Shown here one piece after another: positions 9,040 through 17,353 of a stretch of 64,000 nt of DNA (position 1 is its first letter; each line of letters starts with the position of its first letter). The notes beneath the pieces were generated by a model that saw only the letters and a program-made list of their open reading frames with translations, did no database searches and had not been told where the DNA came from. Made by a program: the position numbers and the translations under genes. The stretch comes from an uncultured bacterium. GTDB lineage: Bacteria > Planctomycetota > UBA8742 > UBA2392. The DNA is taken from positions 186,001 through 250,000 of the forward strand of contig CALLQI010000022.1 of assembly GCA_938014885.1 (NCBI GenBank), in the 5' to 3' direction.

Positions 9040-9927
9040 ATGCACATTCTAGTCTCCGGAGCGACAGGAACCGTCGGGCACAGGCTGGTGCCCCTGCTGC
9101 TGGCCGACGGCCACGCTGTGACCGTGGCCTCGCGTGATGCGGCCCGCGCGGCGCGGGCTTTCCCCGGCACCCAAAGCTGCACGCTGGAAAGTCTGCCCGG
9201 TGCCTGCGACGCGATCGTGAACCTGTCCGGGGCCGTCGTGGCCCAGCGCTGGACGGCCGCGCACCGCAGGGCAATCCGCGACAGCCGCGTGATCATCACC
9301 GGCAAGCTTCGCGAAGCGGCTGAAGCGCGCGGGGCGGCGTTTGTCTGTGCATCCGCAGTTGGCTTCTACGGCGACCGCGGCGACGAGATTCTTGACGAGT
9401 CAAGCGCACCCGGCAGCGGCTTCCTGCCCGAGATCTGCCGCGAGTGGGAAGACGCCGCCCGCAGCGAAAAAGTCCGAAGTGTCAGCCTGCGCGTCGGCAT
9501 CGTACTGGACCGCCACGGCGGTGTGCTCAAGAAGCTGATTCCGGTCTTCAAACTGTTCGCGGGCGGCCAGATCAGCCACGGCCGCATGTACATGCCGTGG
9601 GTGCACCATGCCGACATCACCGGGCTGATTCGCGCCGCGCTGACCGACGCGCGATACACGGGCGCAATCAACGCCTGTGCCCCGCAGCCGGCCACGAACC
9701 GCGAGTTCAGCATCGCGCTGGCCAAAGCCACGCACCGGCCGCTGATGCCGCGCGTGCCGGCGTTCATGCTGAAGCTGCTGTACGGGGCGATGGCGACGGT
9801 CGTGCTGTCCAGCCAGCGCGCCGTGCCCAAGCGCGCGCTGGAGCTTGGGTACCAGTTCCAGTTCACCGATATCGGGCAGGCCGTGCTGGACGCCGTGCAG
9901 GATCGTGGTGGCCGAGGCGGGGGTTGA
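9040..9927 (+). CDS. TIGR01777-family NAD(P)-dependent sugar-nucleotide epimerase-like protein
   Basis: This 295-residue atypical extended SDR is of the YfcH/SDR39U1 type. The Rossmann motif is GATGTVG at the N terminus. Family marks are NLSGAVVAQRWT, CASAVGFYGDRGDE, FLPEICREWEDAA, RVGIVLDRHGGVL and WVHHADITGLI. ATG 9040 is chosen because GAGGA lies 5-9 bases upstream and the Rossmann strand follows at once. The physiological substrate of this family is not established. The last seven codons (RGGRGGG) and the stop lie inside the complement of the tRNA-Leu gene, so the two genes overlap by 22 bp on opposite strands. Confidence 0.88.
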   Translation: MHILVSGATGTVGHRLVPLLLADGHAVTVASRDAARAARAFPGTQSCTLESLPGACDAIVNLSGAVVAQRWTAAHRRAIRDSRVIITGKLREAAEARGAAFVCASAVGFYGDRGDEILDESSAPGSGFLPEICREWEDAARSEKVRSVSLRVGIVLDRHGGVLKKLIPVFKLFAGGQISHGRMYMPWVHHADITGLIRAALTDARYTGAINACAPQPATNREFSIALAKATHRPLMPRVPAFMLKLLYGAMATVVLSSQRAVPKRALELGYQFQFTDIGQAVLDAVQDRGGRGGG

Positions 9928-9993
9928 ACCCGCACGGAGGTTGCCCTCCAAGGGCTTTTAAGGCCCCAGCGTCTGCCATTCCGCCACTCGGCC
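9906..9993 (-). tRNA. tRNA-Leu (anticodon UAA)
   Basis: This is a class II tRNA of 88 nt on the minus strand. The acceptor GGCCGAG pairs with CTCGGCC, followed by discriminator A and an encoded CCA. The D arm is GCG/CGC. The anticodon stem is GGGGC/GCCCT with loop CTTAAAA, giving anticodon TAA. A long variable arm GGAGG-gcaa-CCTCC marks it as Leu. The T arm is GCGGG-TTCAACC-CCCGC. All landmarks are present. The 3' end overlaps the antisense end of the epimerase gene. Confidence 0.97.
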
Positions 9994-10007
9994 ACGCTCT
10001 TTACACG

Positions 10008-11156
10008 TCAAGATAGCTCGCTTTGCGCGCGCTGCCAGCCGTTCACGCGCTCCCAGATCGCCGTCACGTCGGTGCCGCCATCCACCACGTGATAGCACTC
10101 GTAGGCCGCCGCCGTCATGCACACGTGATTCGGCAGCACCCGCACCCGGCTGCCGATCGGCAGTTCTGCGTAGGGCAGCGGCGCGTCGGCCGTCACGTGC
10201 CCGTGCTCCTGATTCGTGCGATGCACGCACAGGCCCGGCAGCGGCGCGCCTGCCAACGTCAGCAGCTTGCCGTAGCCCACCTTGCCGTGGCGCTGCGCGC
10301 TGGTGTCTTTGCTGAGGGCCAGGCCGCCGGCGTCGATCAGCAGCGTGTTGCGCTGCGGGTAGTGCCCGATCACCGTCGCGAGCACGCTGACGGCGATGCG
10401 CTCTTCGGGCAGGCTGTGCAGGCCCACCTGGTCCAGATCGCCAAACAGGTACACGCCCGGCCGCATCTCGGTGACGCCTTCCAGATTGCGCGCGTGGGTC
10501 GCCGTCGGCGTGCTGCCGACGCTCACGATGCTGCAAGGCAAGCCGGCCTCACGAAGCCGCGTGGCCGCGAGCATCGCCACCGCGCGCTCCTGTTCCGCGA
10601 CGTCGGCGATCTCGGCAACCGTGCGGCAGCCGTAGCTGTGCCCCGCGTGGGTGAGCACGCCCGCGAACTCCAGGCCGGGTTTGACGTGGAGCGCCCGCGC
10701 GATTTCAATCAGCTCAGGTGACGCCGGGTCCACGCCGCCGCGCTTGTCGCCGCAGTCCACCTCAACCAGCGCGTGCAGCGGCCGGCTCAGTCCGGCGCAG
10801 CCTTCGGCCAGCGCCCGCGCGGCGGGCATACTGTCGATCAACACGTGCAGCTTCACACCGGCACGGGCCAGTGCCACAGCATCAGCCACCTTGTTGGGCG
10901 GCAACTCGACCGCAAGCGTCTGGTCGCGGAAGCCGCGTTCGGCAAACCAGTGGGCTTCTGCGAACGTCGAGACAGTGATCGCGCCGCTGTGCCCTTGTGT
11001 CGCAATGCGCGCGACCTCGGCGCACTTGGCCGTCTTCAGGTGCGGCCGCAGCGCGACACCGAGCTCACGCGCGCGGCCGGCCATGAAGGCCGCGTTGCGC
11101 TCAAGGCGGCCGCGATCCAGCACAAGGCACGGGGTTGCGAGTTGGGCCAGGTCCAT
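10008..11156 (-). CDS. D-threonine aldolase / D-serine dehydratase-like PLP enzyme
   Basis: This 382-residue fold-III PLP enzyme belongs to the DSD1/D-threonine aldolase group. The N-terminal alanine-racemase-like barrel contains TPCLVLD and LRPHLKTAK, which carries the PLP lysine. SVGSTPTAT marks the phosphate cup. The C-terminal beta domain holds the metal site, visible as NHVCMT with the His-x-Cys pair typical of zinc-dependent D-serine dehydratases. It is therefore likely to cleave or deaminate a beta-hydroxy D-amino acid. Which of the two reactions it performs cannot be decided by eye. It is divergent from the DedA gene, with 53 bp between the starts, so the two share a small promoter region. 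Confidence 0.85.
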   Translation of the reverse strand: MDLAQLATPCLVLDRGRLERNAAFMAGRARELGVALRPHLKTAKCAEVARIATQGHSGAITVSTFAEAHWFAERGFRDQTLAVELPPNKVADAVALARAGVKLHVLIDSMPAARALAEGCAGLSRPLHALVEVDCGDKRGGVDPASPELIEIARALHVKPGLEFAGVLTHAGHSYGCRTVAEIADVAEQERAVAMLAATRLREAGLPCSIVSVGSTPTATHARNLEGVTEMRPGVYLFGDLDQVGLHSLPEERIAVSVLATVIGHYPQRNTLLIDAGGLALSKDTSAQRHGKVGYGKLLTLAGAPLPGLCVHRTNQEHGHVTADAPLPYAELPIGSRVRVLPNHVCMTAAAYECYHVVDGGTDVTAIWERVNGWQRAQSELS

Positions 11157-11209
11157 GCGCGCACTCTGCCATCGCGTGGCGGTTTGGCTATCGTCTGCCG
11201 CGCAACCTT

Positions 11210-11833
11210 ATGGCGTGGGAATCCATCCAGGACTACATCGCGGAATACGGCTACTGGGCCGTAGCGGTGGGCACGTTGTGGGACCAGTCCGGGCTGCAGT
11301 CATTCGCCGTCGCGGGCGGGGCCTACGCTTCGATTGACCCGCGCTTCAGCCTGCTGGGCACAATCCTGGCCGCCGCCTCGGGCAGTTTGGGCTCCGACAT
11401 GATCCTGTGGGGCATCGGCCGCTGGCGCGCGAGCTGGCTTGAACGCTTCGTGAAGTCCAACAAGGGCCGCATGCGCCTGAGCGTGCTTGAGCAAGGCATG
11501 AACCGCTACGCCATGCCGCTGCTGACCTTCGGGCGATTCCTGCCGTGGATCGGGCGCTTTGTGCCCGCCGCCGCGGGGCTTCGCCGCGTACACGGTGTGC
11601 GCGTCCTTGTGTGGTCCACGATTGGCTCGGTGACTTCGGCCGCAGGCTACGCGACGCTGGGCTTCTACGCTGCCGAAACGGTGGCGCAAATTGAGCAGTA
11701 CGCGATCTTCATCCTTATCGGCGCGCTGGCAATCAGCTTCCCGATCGCTGCGCTGGTGCTGAAACGCTTCGACGCAATCGTGCTGAAGCGACTTGCCGAT
11801 GAGCAAGGCGAAGACGTGAAACTGGTTCCATAA
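11210..11833 (+). CDS. DedA-family membrane protein
   Basis: This 207-residue membrane protein starts at ATG 11210. DedA (SNARE-associated/VTT) features are present: an early reentrant hydrophobic hairpin, LLGTILAAASGSLGSDMILWGIGR, and the conserved FGRFLPWIGRFVPAAAGLRRV with its membrane-embedded arginines. Hydrophobic helices at ~15-35, 45-70, 120-150 and 170-195 fit the family. DedA proteins are implicated in lipid scrambling or recycling and in proton-motive-force homeostasis. The substrate here is unknown. The stop (TAA, ending 11833) directly abuts the stop of the convergent TolC-like gene at 11834. Confidence 0.87.
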   Translation: MAWESIQDYIAEYGYWAVAVGTLWDQSGLQSFAVAGGAYASIDPRFSLLGTILAAASGSLGSDMILWGIGRWRASWLERFVKSNKGRMRLSVLEQGMNRYAMPLLTFGRFLPWIGRFVPAAAGLRRVHGVRVLVWSTIGSVTSAAGYATLGFYAAETVAQIEQYAIFILIGALAISFPIAALVLKRFDAIVLKRLADEQGEDVKLVP

Positions 11834-13426
11834 TCACGGGCTGAGTTCGCCGGTGGCCTTTTGCAGGGCCAGTCGGCTGCGCACGAGGCCGATGCGCGCC
11901 TTCAACTCGTTGAGTTCCGCCTGGCGCAACTCATTCGCCGCCTGGCGTTCTTCAAAGCTGGTGGCAAGGCCCGCGCGCTGCCGTTCGATTTCGGCGGTGT
12001 GCGTCTCGCGTTGCAGCGTCAGTGCCTCTGAGGCCGACTCAAGCGCGCGCCGGGCCGAGCGAATGTCGCGCACAGCCTTGGCTACTTCCAGGATGATCGC
12101 GGTTTCCGAATCGCGCGCGGCCAGGAACATCGCGCGCTTGTTGAGCTCCGCACGCATCAATGCGCCGCGGGCGGCGCTGTTCTGGATCGGCACGCCGAAG
12201 TTCACGCGGAAGCCGTAGCGCAGGTTCTCGAACTTGTTGAAGCTTTCCAGCGAGTCATCAAACTCCTGGCCGAAGCCTTCGGTGCCGAAGAACGTTTCAA
12301 GGTCCAGCGTCGGCAGCAGGCCGTACTCGCCCATTTCCACGTCGATGCCCGCGTTGATGATGCGCTGGCGCGCCTGCTTGATTTCGGGGCGGCGGCGCAG
12401 CGCGGCCTTCACTTCTTCCAGCAGCACCACGCTGTCTTCGCCGGTTCGCGCGGCGTCGGCCTTGGTCTGCGTCTGGATTTCGATGCGGAATTCGTCAAAC
12501 ATCGCGTAGCCGTGCAGCAGGTCAGGGTGAATCGCCTGCACCAATTCATCGGTGCGTTGCTCAACCAGCGCCTGCGCCACGATGATCGACACTTCCTGCG
12601 ACTTCAGGTTTGCCTCTTGCGCCAGCACGTCCAGGCGGGTGCCGATTTCGGCCTCAAAGCGGCTGCGCGCGAGCTCAACCGATTCCTTGGCCAACTCTTC
12701 CTGGCGCTCGAACACGACCAGCTCTTCGCGGGCCTCAACCAGGTTCCAGTAAGCCATGGCCACGTTGAAAGCCTGGTTGTTGCGCGCGACCTGCACTTCC
12801 CAGTCGGCGATGCTCTGTTCACCTTCTGCGATGCGGCGGCCGCCGAGGTTGGGCACGAAGCCGAAGCCGTTCAGCAGGTGCTGCCGCACGGTCAGCGTTG
12901 CCGCCGGGAAAAACTCGAATGCCTGGAACGGGCTGTTGCTGTCGTTGCGCACAAACGTGCCGTCGATGATGACCGTGGTGCCGGTCGCAAACGGCAGCGT
13001 CGCCGTGACGCCGACGTTCGTTACCGCGTTGATTTCCTCGTCGCGCGAATCACCGAAAATGCGGTTCTGCAGTTCCTGAGTTTCGCGGCTGTAGCCGACG
13101 TTGGCGCCCAGCGTGAAGTCAAGGTTCGCGCGGCTGCTGATCACGTTAGCGCGCGAGACCTCAGCGTTCAGTTGTTCAAACAGGATCGCGCGGTTGTGCA
13201 CCATCGCGAGTTCAAGGCAATCATCCAGCGAAAGCGAAAGCTTCACCGGCCCTTTGCGCTTGGCCAGTTCGTCGGGCTTGACCTTGTTGGCGTTGGGCTG
13301 GCGCAACATCACTTCATCCAGCGCCGTGCGGAACGCTGCCGAAGGTTCCGTCTCGCGGATGCTGGTGTGGCAGGCTGCAAGCAACAGGGCACCGGCCCCC
13401 AGGAATGCCGACAACTTCACTTTCAT
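11834..13426 (-). CDS. TolC-family outer membrane efflux lipoprotein
   Basis: This 530-residue protein starts at ATG 13426, preceded by AAGGA; an in-frame start further upstream lacks a ribosome site. The signal peptide ends in the lipobox LLAAC, giving a lipid-anchored outer membrane protein as in OprM/CusC. The body has the two long amphipathic coiled-coil repeats of the outer membrane efflux (OEP) family. Examples are LDDCLELAMVHNRAILFEQLNAEVSRANV near the start of repeat one and ERQRAGLATSFEERQAANELR in repeat two. (Each motif is given only as a landmark; the repeats span ~60-290 and ~310-525.) No RND pump or adaptor gene is adjacent, so its partner is elsewhere. Confidence 0.85.
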   Translation of the reverse strand: MKVKLSAFLGAGALLLAACHTSIRETEPSAAFRTALDEVMLRQPNANKVKPDELAKRKGPVKLSLSLDDCLELAMVHNRAILFEQLNAEVSRANVISSRANLDFTLGANVGYSRETQELQNRIFGDSRDEEINAVTNVGVTATLPFATGTTVIIDGTFVRNDSNSPFQAFEFFPAATLTVRQHLLNGFGFVPNLGGRRIAEGEQSIADWEVQVARNNQAFNVAMAYWNLVEAREELVVFERQEELAKESVELARSRFEAEIGTRLDVLAQEANLKSQEVSIIVAQALVEQRTDELVQAIHPDLLHGYAMFDEFRIEIQTQTKADAARTGEDSVVLLEEVKAALRRRPEIKQARQRIINAGIDVEMGEYGLLPTLDLETFFGTEGFGQEFDDSLESFNKFENLRYGFRVNFGVPIQNSAARGALMRAELNKRAMFLAARDSETAIILEVAKAVRDIRSARRALESASEALTLQRETHTAEIERQRAGLATSFEERQAANELRQAELNELKARIGLVRSRLALQKATGELSP

Positions 13427-13626
13427 CACAGTATCCTTCTGGTGCTCGTGGCAGGTGCCCATGGCGGCCTGTTACGGCCGACATACGCCAGCGCGAAGAG
13501 GCCGGAGTATGTACGCCGCCCTAGAACGTTTCAAGGCGCGGCCCGCATCCCCTAAACTTGCTGACAGCTTGAATTTGTGCCAGAAACCATGATCGTGAAC
13601 GCACCCCCGCCAGCAAAGGCCGCACC

Positions 13627-14136
13627 ATGGTCATGCCACCCAAGCCCCGCGTGGGCGTTACTGCCCGCGCGCTCGTGATCCACGACGGGCACGTGCTGTT
13701 CTTTCGCGTGCGCGAACCCGGCCGCCTGTGGTACTTCCTGCCCGGCGGCCACGTCGAGCACGGCGAATCACTGGCCGAATGCTGCCTGCGCGAAGTCGAA
13801 GAAGAAACTGGCCTGAAGGTGAACATCGTCAGGCCACTGTTCGTGCGCGAGTTCATCGCCAACCGTCACAACCGGCTGGCGCTGGACATGCCCAAACAAC
13901 ACCACGTGCTGGCGGTGGTGTACCTGTGCGAGCTTGCGCCCGGACAGGGCTCGGGCCCTGTGACCGGGCTTGGCACCGCCAAGCCTGATGCAACCAGCGC
14001 GTTCACCGTGGAAGCGCTGGAATGGGTGCCGCTGGCGCGCATCGGCGAGATCGAGATTCACCCGCCGCACCTGAAGGCCGCGCTGCTGCAACCCTTGCCC
14101 CAGCACGTACAGTTCTGGCCCGAAGACCCGGCGTAG
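13627..14136 (+). CDS. NUDIX hydrolase
   Basis: This 169-residue protein carries a complete Nudix box around residues 39-62. It begins GGHVEHGESLAECCLREVE and ends EETGL, matching GX5EX7REUXEEXGU. Nudix enzymes cleave a nucleoside diphosphate linked to another moiety, using divalent metal bound by the REXXEE glutamates. The substrate cannot be predicted. ATG 13627 is used; the ATG two codons on (13633) is equally possible. It is monocistronic, in the opposite direction to the TolC-like gene. Confidence 0.93.
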   Translation: MVMPPKPRVGVTARALVIHDGHVLFFRVREPGRLWYFLPGGHVEHGESLAECCLREVEEETGLKVNIVRPLFVREFIANRHNRLALDMPKQHHVLAVVYLCELAPGQGSGPVTGLGTAKPDATSAFTVEALEWVPLARIGEIEIHPPHLKAALLQPLPQHVQFWPEDPA

Positions 14137-14228
14137 GCCCGATTGCCGCCCGGTGCTAAACTTGTCAGGGCGCAGTTACAGGAACAATGACCCGCGACCG
14201 GCCCGTTAAGCCTGTCAGGAGACACGCT

Positions 14229-15467
14229 ATGCCCACGGCCACACCGGCAGAGAACGAACTGATTTACGACTGGAACCGCGTGGGATCAGACCCGATCCTC
14301 AAGCGCACCAAGCCCATTGCCTTTGACGATGAAACCCTGCGCGACGGCCTGCAAAGCCCGTCCGCGGTGAACCCCACGATTGAGCAGAAAATTGAGCTGC
14401 TGCGCTTCATGGAAAAGCTCGGCATCGACCGCGTCGATCTGGGCCTGCCCGGCGCCGGCCCGCAGCACCGCGAACACATTGAGGCCCTGCTGAACGTCAT
14501 CGTGCAGGAGAAGATGAAGATCATCCCCGGCTGCGCCGTGCGCACCGTGATCAGCGACATCGAACCGATTGACGCGCTTCAACAGAAGTTCGGCATCAAG
14601 ATCCAGGCCAGCGCGTTTCTGGGCACCAGCCCGATCCGCCAGTACGCCGAAGGCTGGACCCTCGAGAAGCTGATGTCCACGATGGAAGTGGCCGTGAAGT
14701 GGGCCATCGACCACAGCATCCCGGTCATGTTCGTCACCGAAGACACCACCCGCAGCAAGCCCGGCGACATCAAGGCCCTGTACCAGCGCGCTATCGAAAT
14801 CGGCGCCTACAGCATCTGCGTCTGCGACACCTGCGGCCACGTAACGCCCCACGGCGTGCAGCAGTTGCTGAGCTTCGTGATCAACGACGTGGTCAAACCC
14901 ACGGGCAAGAAAGTGCTCGTCAACTGGCACGGCCACAGCGACCGCGGCCTGGGCCTGATGAACGCACTCGCCGCCGTGGAGGCCGGGGCTGACATCATCC
15001 ACGGCACGGCGCTGGGGCTGGGCGAGCGCGTGGGCAACACGCAGCTCGATCAGTTGCTGGTGAACCTGAAGCTGATGGGTCTGATCAAGAACGACCTGAC
15101 GCATCTGGCCGAGTACGTGAAGAAGGCGCACGAATACACCGGCGTACCACTGCCCGAAAACTACCCCGTGTTCGGCGAAGACGCCTTCGACACCGGAACC
15201 GGAGTCCACGCCGCAGCCGTAATCAAAGCCAAGAAGAAGGGCGAAGACTGGCTGGCGGACCGCGTGTACTCAGGAGTGCCGGCAGGCGAATTCGGCCTCA
15301 CGCAAAGAATCCGTGTAGGCCACATGAGCGGCAAAAGCAACGTAGTGTTCTGGTGCGAACAGAATGGCTACGAGCCCACAGACGACCGGGTAAACCGAAT
15401 CCTCGAAGCCGCCAAAGCCAGCAAAGCCCTGCTAAGCGACGCAGAGCTAAGAGAATTGGCGGGCTAG
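14229..15467 (+). CDS. DRE-TIM metallolyase, 2-isopropylmalate/homocitrate synthase-like
   Basis: This 412-residue protein starts at ATG 14229, with AGGAG seven bases upstream. The DRE-TIM barrel opens with DETLRDGLQSPS, which includes the catalytic RDG. Metal-binding NWHGHSDRGLG (HxH) and the acetyl-CoA synthase signature GLGERVGNTQLDQLL follow. A short C-terminal subdomain (GHMSGKSNVVFWCEQNGY) matches the communication region of LeuA and homocitrate synthase, but the ~100-residue LeuA allosteric domain is missing. The reaction is probably a Claisen condensation of acetyl-CoA with a 2-oxo acid. The substrate is uncertain because no leucine genes flank it. Confidence 0.8.
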   Translation: MPTATPAENELIYDWNRVGSDPILKRTKPIAFDDETLRDGLQSPSAVNPTIEQKIELLRFMEKLGIDRVDLGLPGAGPQHREHIEALLNVIVQEKMKIIPGCAVRTVISDIEPIDALQQKFGIKIQASAFLGTSPIRQYAEGWTLEKLMSTMEVAVKWAIDHSIPVMFVTEDTTRSKPGDIKALYQRAIEIGAYSICVCDTCGHVTPHGVQQLLSFVINDVVKPTGKKVLVNWHGHSDRGLGLMNALAAVEAGADIIHGTALGLGERVGNTQLDQLLVNLKLMGLIKNDLTHLAEYVKKAHEYTGVPLPENYPVFGEDAFDTGTGVHAAAVIKAKKKGEDWLADRVYSGVPAGEFGLTQRIRVGHMSGKSNVVFWCEQNGYEPTDDRVNRILEAAKASKALLSDAELRELAG

Positions 15468-15545
15468 CAAGTATCATCAACACCAAGCCAGGGCCCACAG
15501 CCCCAGCCCAAGGGTTGGGGTCAATCCATCCAAGGCGACCATCGC

Positions 15546-15702
15546 AAGATCAAAGCCCGCCGCATAAGCGGTGGAGGGGTTTCGGCTGACACTCGAACGT
15601 GCATTCAGCCTCCTCCATCGCTGACGCGATGGGCTGTGACAACACGATGCGCATCGCAAATGAATCCTCCGTGGCAATCGCGTCCCGCGCGTGGCCCCCG
15701 TG
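15546..15702. repeat. Intergenic palindromic repeat, copy R2 (inverted relative to R1)
   Basis: This lies in the 378-bp gap 15468-15845. The reverse complement matches R1 at 1996-2160. The hairpins are CCGCCGC-ATAA-GCGGTGG (15557-15574) and CCATCGC-TGAC-GCGATGG (15615-15632). They have the same 40-nt spacing and the same outer GGGCTGTG arm (15631-15638). The rest of the gap (15703-15845) shares GCCGGCC and GCGCTGGCCTC fragments with the region after R1 and has no gene I can support. Confidence 0.65.
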
Positions 15703-15845
15703 TTGCGGACGTCCTGTCTGCAGCAGTTGCCGTAGCCGGGAGCGCTGGCCTCTGGCCGGCATTTCCCGCGTGGCCTCTGGCCCGCGGGCGCCTTGAAATC
15801 GCCGTGGCCGGGACGGCCGCAACGCGGGTGCATCTGCCGTGCTGG

Positions 15846-16553
15846 CTAAGTGTCCCGCGTCGGATCGCGTGGCTGTAGGGCTTCTCGCCCGGTGAGCTTT
15901 CGTTGCAGGATGATCAGCAGTACGACCGCAACTGCTGCGGCGGCAGCTAGGACCATGCCGGGTAGAAACACGAGAACGCTTGCAGTTATGGGTGATTCGC
16001 GCTTGCCGCCCAATCCGTGTGCCTGACGATGGTAGCTGAGCACCACCTCGTGAATCACCCACGTGCGCGAAGCACGGTCGTGCCATCCTCGGCGCTGCGG
16101 GTGCCAGAGCATTGCCAGCAGCCCCAACCCCGCGGGAATCATCGCCAGCCCCGCCATTAGGTAGCGCGTCCGCGCCGCTGACAAGCGAGGCGGGCGTCCT
16201 TCGTTGTCCACAACAGCGATACTCAACAACGACATTCCGAGCGTACGGCCGCCATGGCTGACCAAACGCGCGAAGTAGAAGTCATACAGGAGTATTGTGA
16301 TCCCGTTGGTGATCAGCTTTGCCACCAGCGGCTTCAGGCCGAACACACCAACTGCGTCCGCCGTTCGGTCGAACAGAAACGGAAGGGTCCCCATCAGCCA
16401 CGCCACTAGCAACGCGGTGGGCATCACAACCAGGCAGTCCAACAGGAACGCAAGCAGCCTGCGCCCGATGCCGGCAAACGCCTTCACGGGAAGCGCAGTC
16501 ACGCTCAGCGGAGGCAGCACAGCCGATGTCTTCTCGGGCCCGTCACCACTCAT
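15846..16553 (-). CDS. RDD-family membrane protein
   Basis: This 235-residue protein has the RDD-domain pattern. After a short N-terminal tail, GIGRRLLAFLLDCLVVMP places an Arg and an Asp in the first helix. Two further membrane helices follow (ITILLYDFYFARLVSHGGRT, then MAGLAMIPAGLGLLAML). GGRTLGMSLLSIAVVD is the usual RDD loop. A C-terminal helix (~195-220, VFLPGMVLAAAAAVAVVLLI) adds one more span. The family function is not well defined; some members are sodium/proton antiporters or transport accessory proteins. It is monocistronic. Confidence 0.85.
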   Translation of the reverse strand: MSGDGPEKTSAVLPPLSVTALPVKAFAGIGRRLLAFLLDCLVVMPTALLVAWLMGTLPFLFDRTADAVGVFGLKPLVAKLITNGITILLYDFYFARLVSHGGRTLGMSLLSIAVVDNEGRPPRLSAARTRYLMAGLAMIPAGLGLLAMLWHPQRRGWHDRASRTWVIHEVVLSYHRQAHGLGGKRESPITASVLVFLPGMVLAAAAAVAVVLLIILQRKLTGREALQPRDPTRDT

Positions 16554-17131
16554 CCCCCTATATTGGCTTCCGAAACCAGCCCTTCTACGTCCGGATTCTT
16601 GCAGGCAAATTCAAAGTGGCATGGGCTTCCAGCCGCTGCGTGGTGCAGGCGCCCCGCCCGCATGTAGTTGCAGTTCAGCCCTTCCCTCGCCCATTTTGGG
16701 GCGTAGAGCAAAGGCGTGCGGCCGAGTCGGCCACACCACTAACTGCTTGCGGCCGATCTGGAGATTGGCGTTCCCGGTGCCGCCGGCACTCTCGCGCGGG
16801 ATGCGCGTGCCGCGTTGGCGTGTGATGCTTTTGGATTGGTTGCCTTCGGGGAGCGGGCCTGGCTGCTTTGGCCACGCTTGTCATACGGAGCACTGCTTTA
16901 GCCGTGGGCTACTTGCCGGGCCGGATTTGCGCTGACTTCGCGCGTTTCCTTTTCCGGGGTTGGCCTGCGGCGGAATCCGCGTGCTGCAAGGCTGCCTTGC
17001 GTGTGTTGCACTCGTGTTGACGTGTCAACAGCCTCGCGGCCTGCCTGCTCCCTTCCGGTTTTCAAAGCCCGTATCGAACGGGTGCGGCTTTTTGCAGGCC
17101 GCGGCTGCCCCAATCGGGATCCCGTGAAAAG
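16554..17131. other. 578-bp gap without a supported gene
   Basis: No reading frame here has convincing protein features. A weak palindrome GTGCGGCCGA/TCGGCCACAC lies near 16719-16740. GCGCGGGATGCGCGTGCC (about 16796) resembles part of the R1 flank. I see no promoter or RNA gene that I can defend before the tRNA-like sequence at 17132. Confidence 0.5.
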
Positions 17132-17202
17132 GGAGGATAGCGGGATTCGAACCCGCAACCCAGGAGTTGAGTCCTGTGCTCTAACCGTTGAGCTTTATCC
17201 GC
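17132..17202 (-). tRNA. Divergent or degenerate tRNA-like gene with a 6-nt anticodon loop
   Basis: This folds as a cloverleaf on the minus strand. The acceptor GCGGATA pairs with TATCCTC with one mismatch (2-71). The D arm is GCTC-AACGGTTA-GAGC, the anticodon stem CAGGA/TCCTG, and the T arm GCGGG-TTCGAAT-CCCGC. The D-loop sequence is identical to that of the tRNA-Ile2 at 37458. The anticodon loop is only six bases (CTCAAC), the nearly universal T8 is A, and no CCA is encoded. If T33 is anchored, the anticodon would read CAA. It is probably a decaying pseudo-tRNA, but a functional odd tRNA cannot be excluded. Confidence 0.6.
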
Positions 17203-17353
17203 ATCTGGCAAGGCTGCTTCGCTGCCGGTTTCAGCCCGTACACGGAACGTGCACCCTGTACGCAGGACACGCCGCCGGCCGGCAATTCCACAGTGGAAGT
17301 CGCGACGCGATCGCACTTCCCCTCGCGAATACCAAACGCTTCGCGGTTGCACC

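Noticed and set aside
16700..16745. Small RNA or terminator at GTGCGGCCGA/TCGGCCACAC
   Set aside because: The stem is short and imperfect, with no T-run or promoter nearby.
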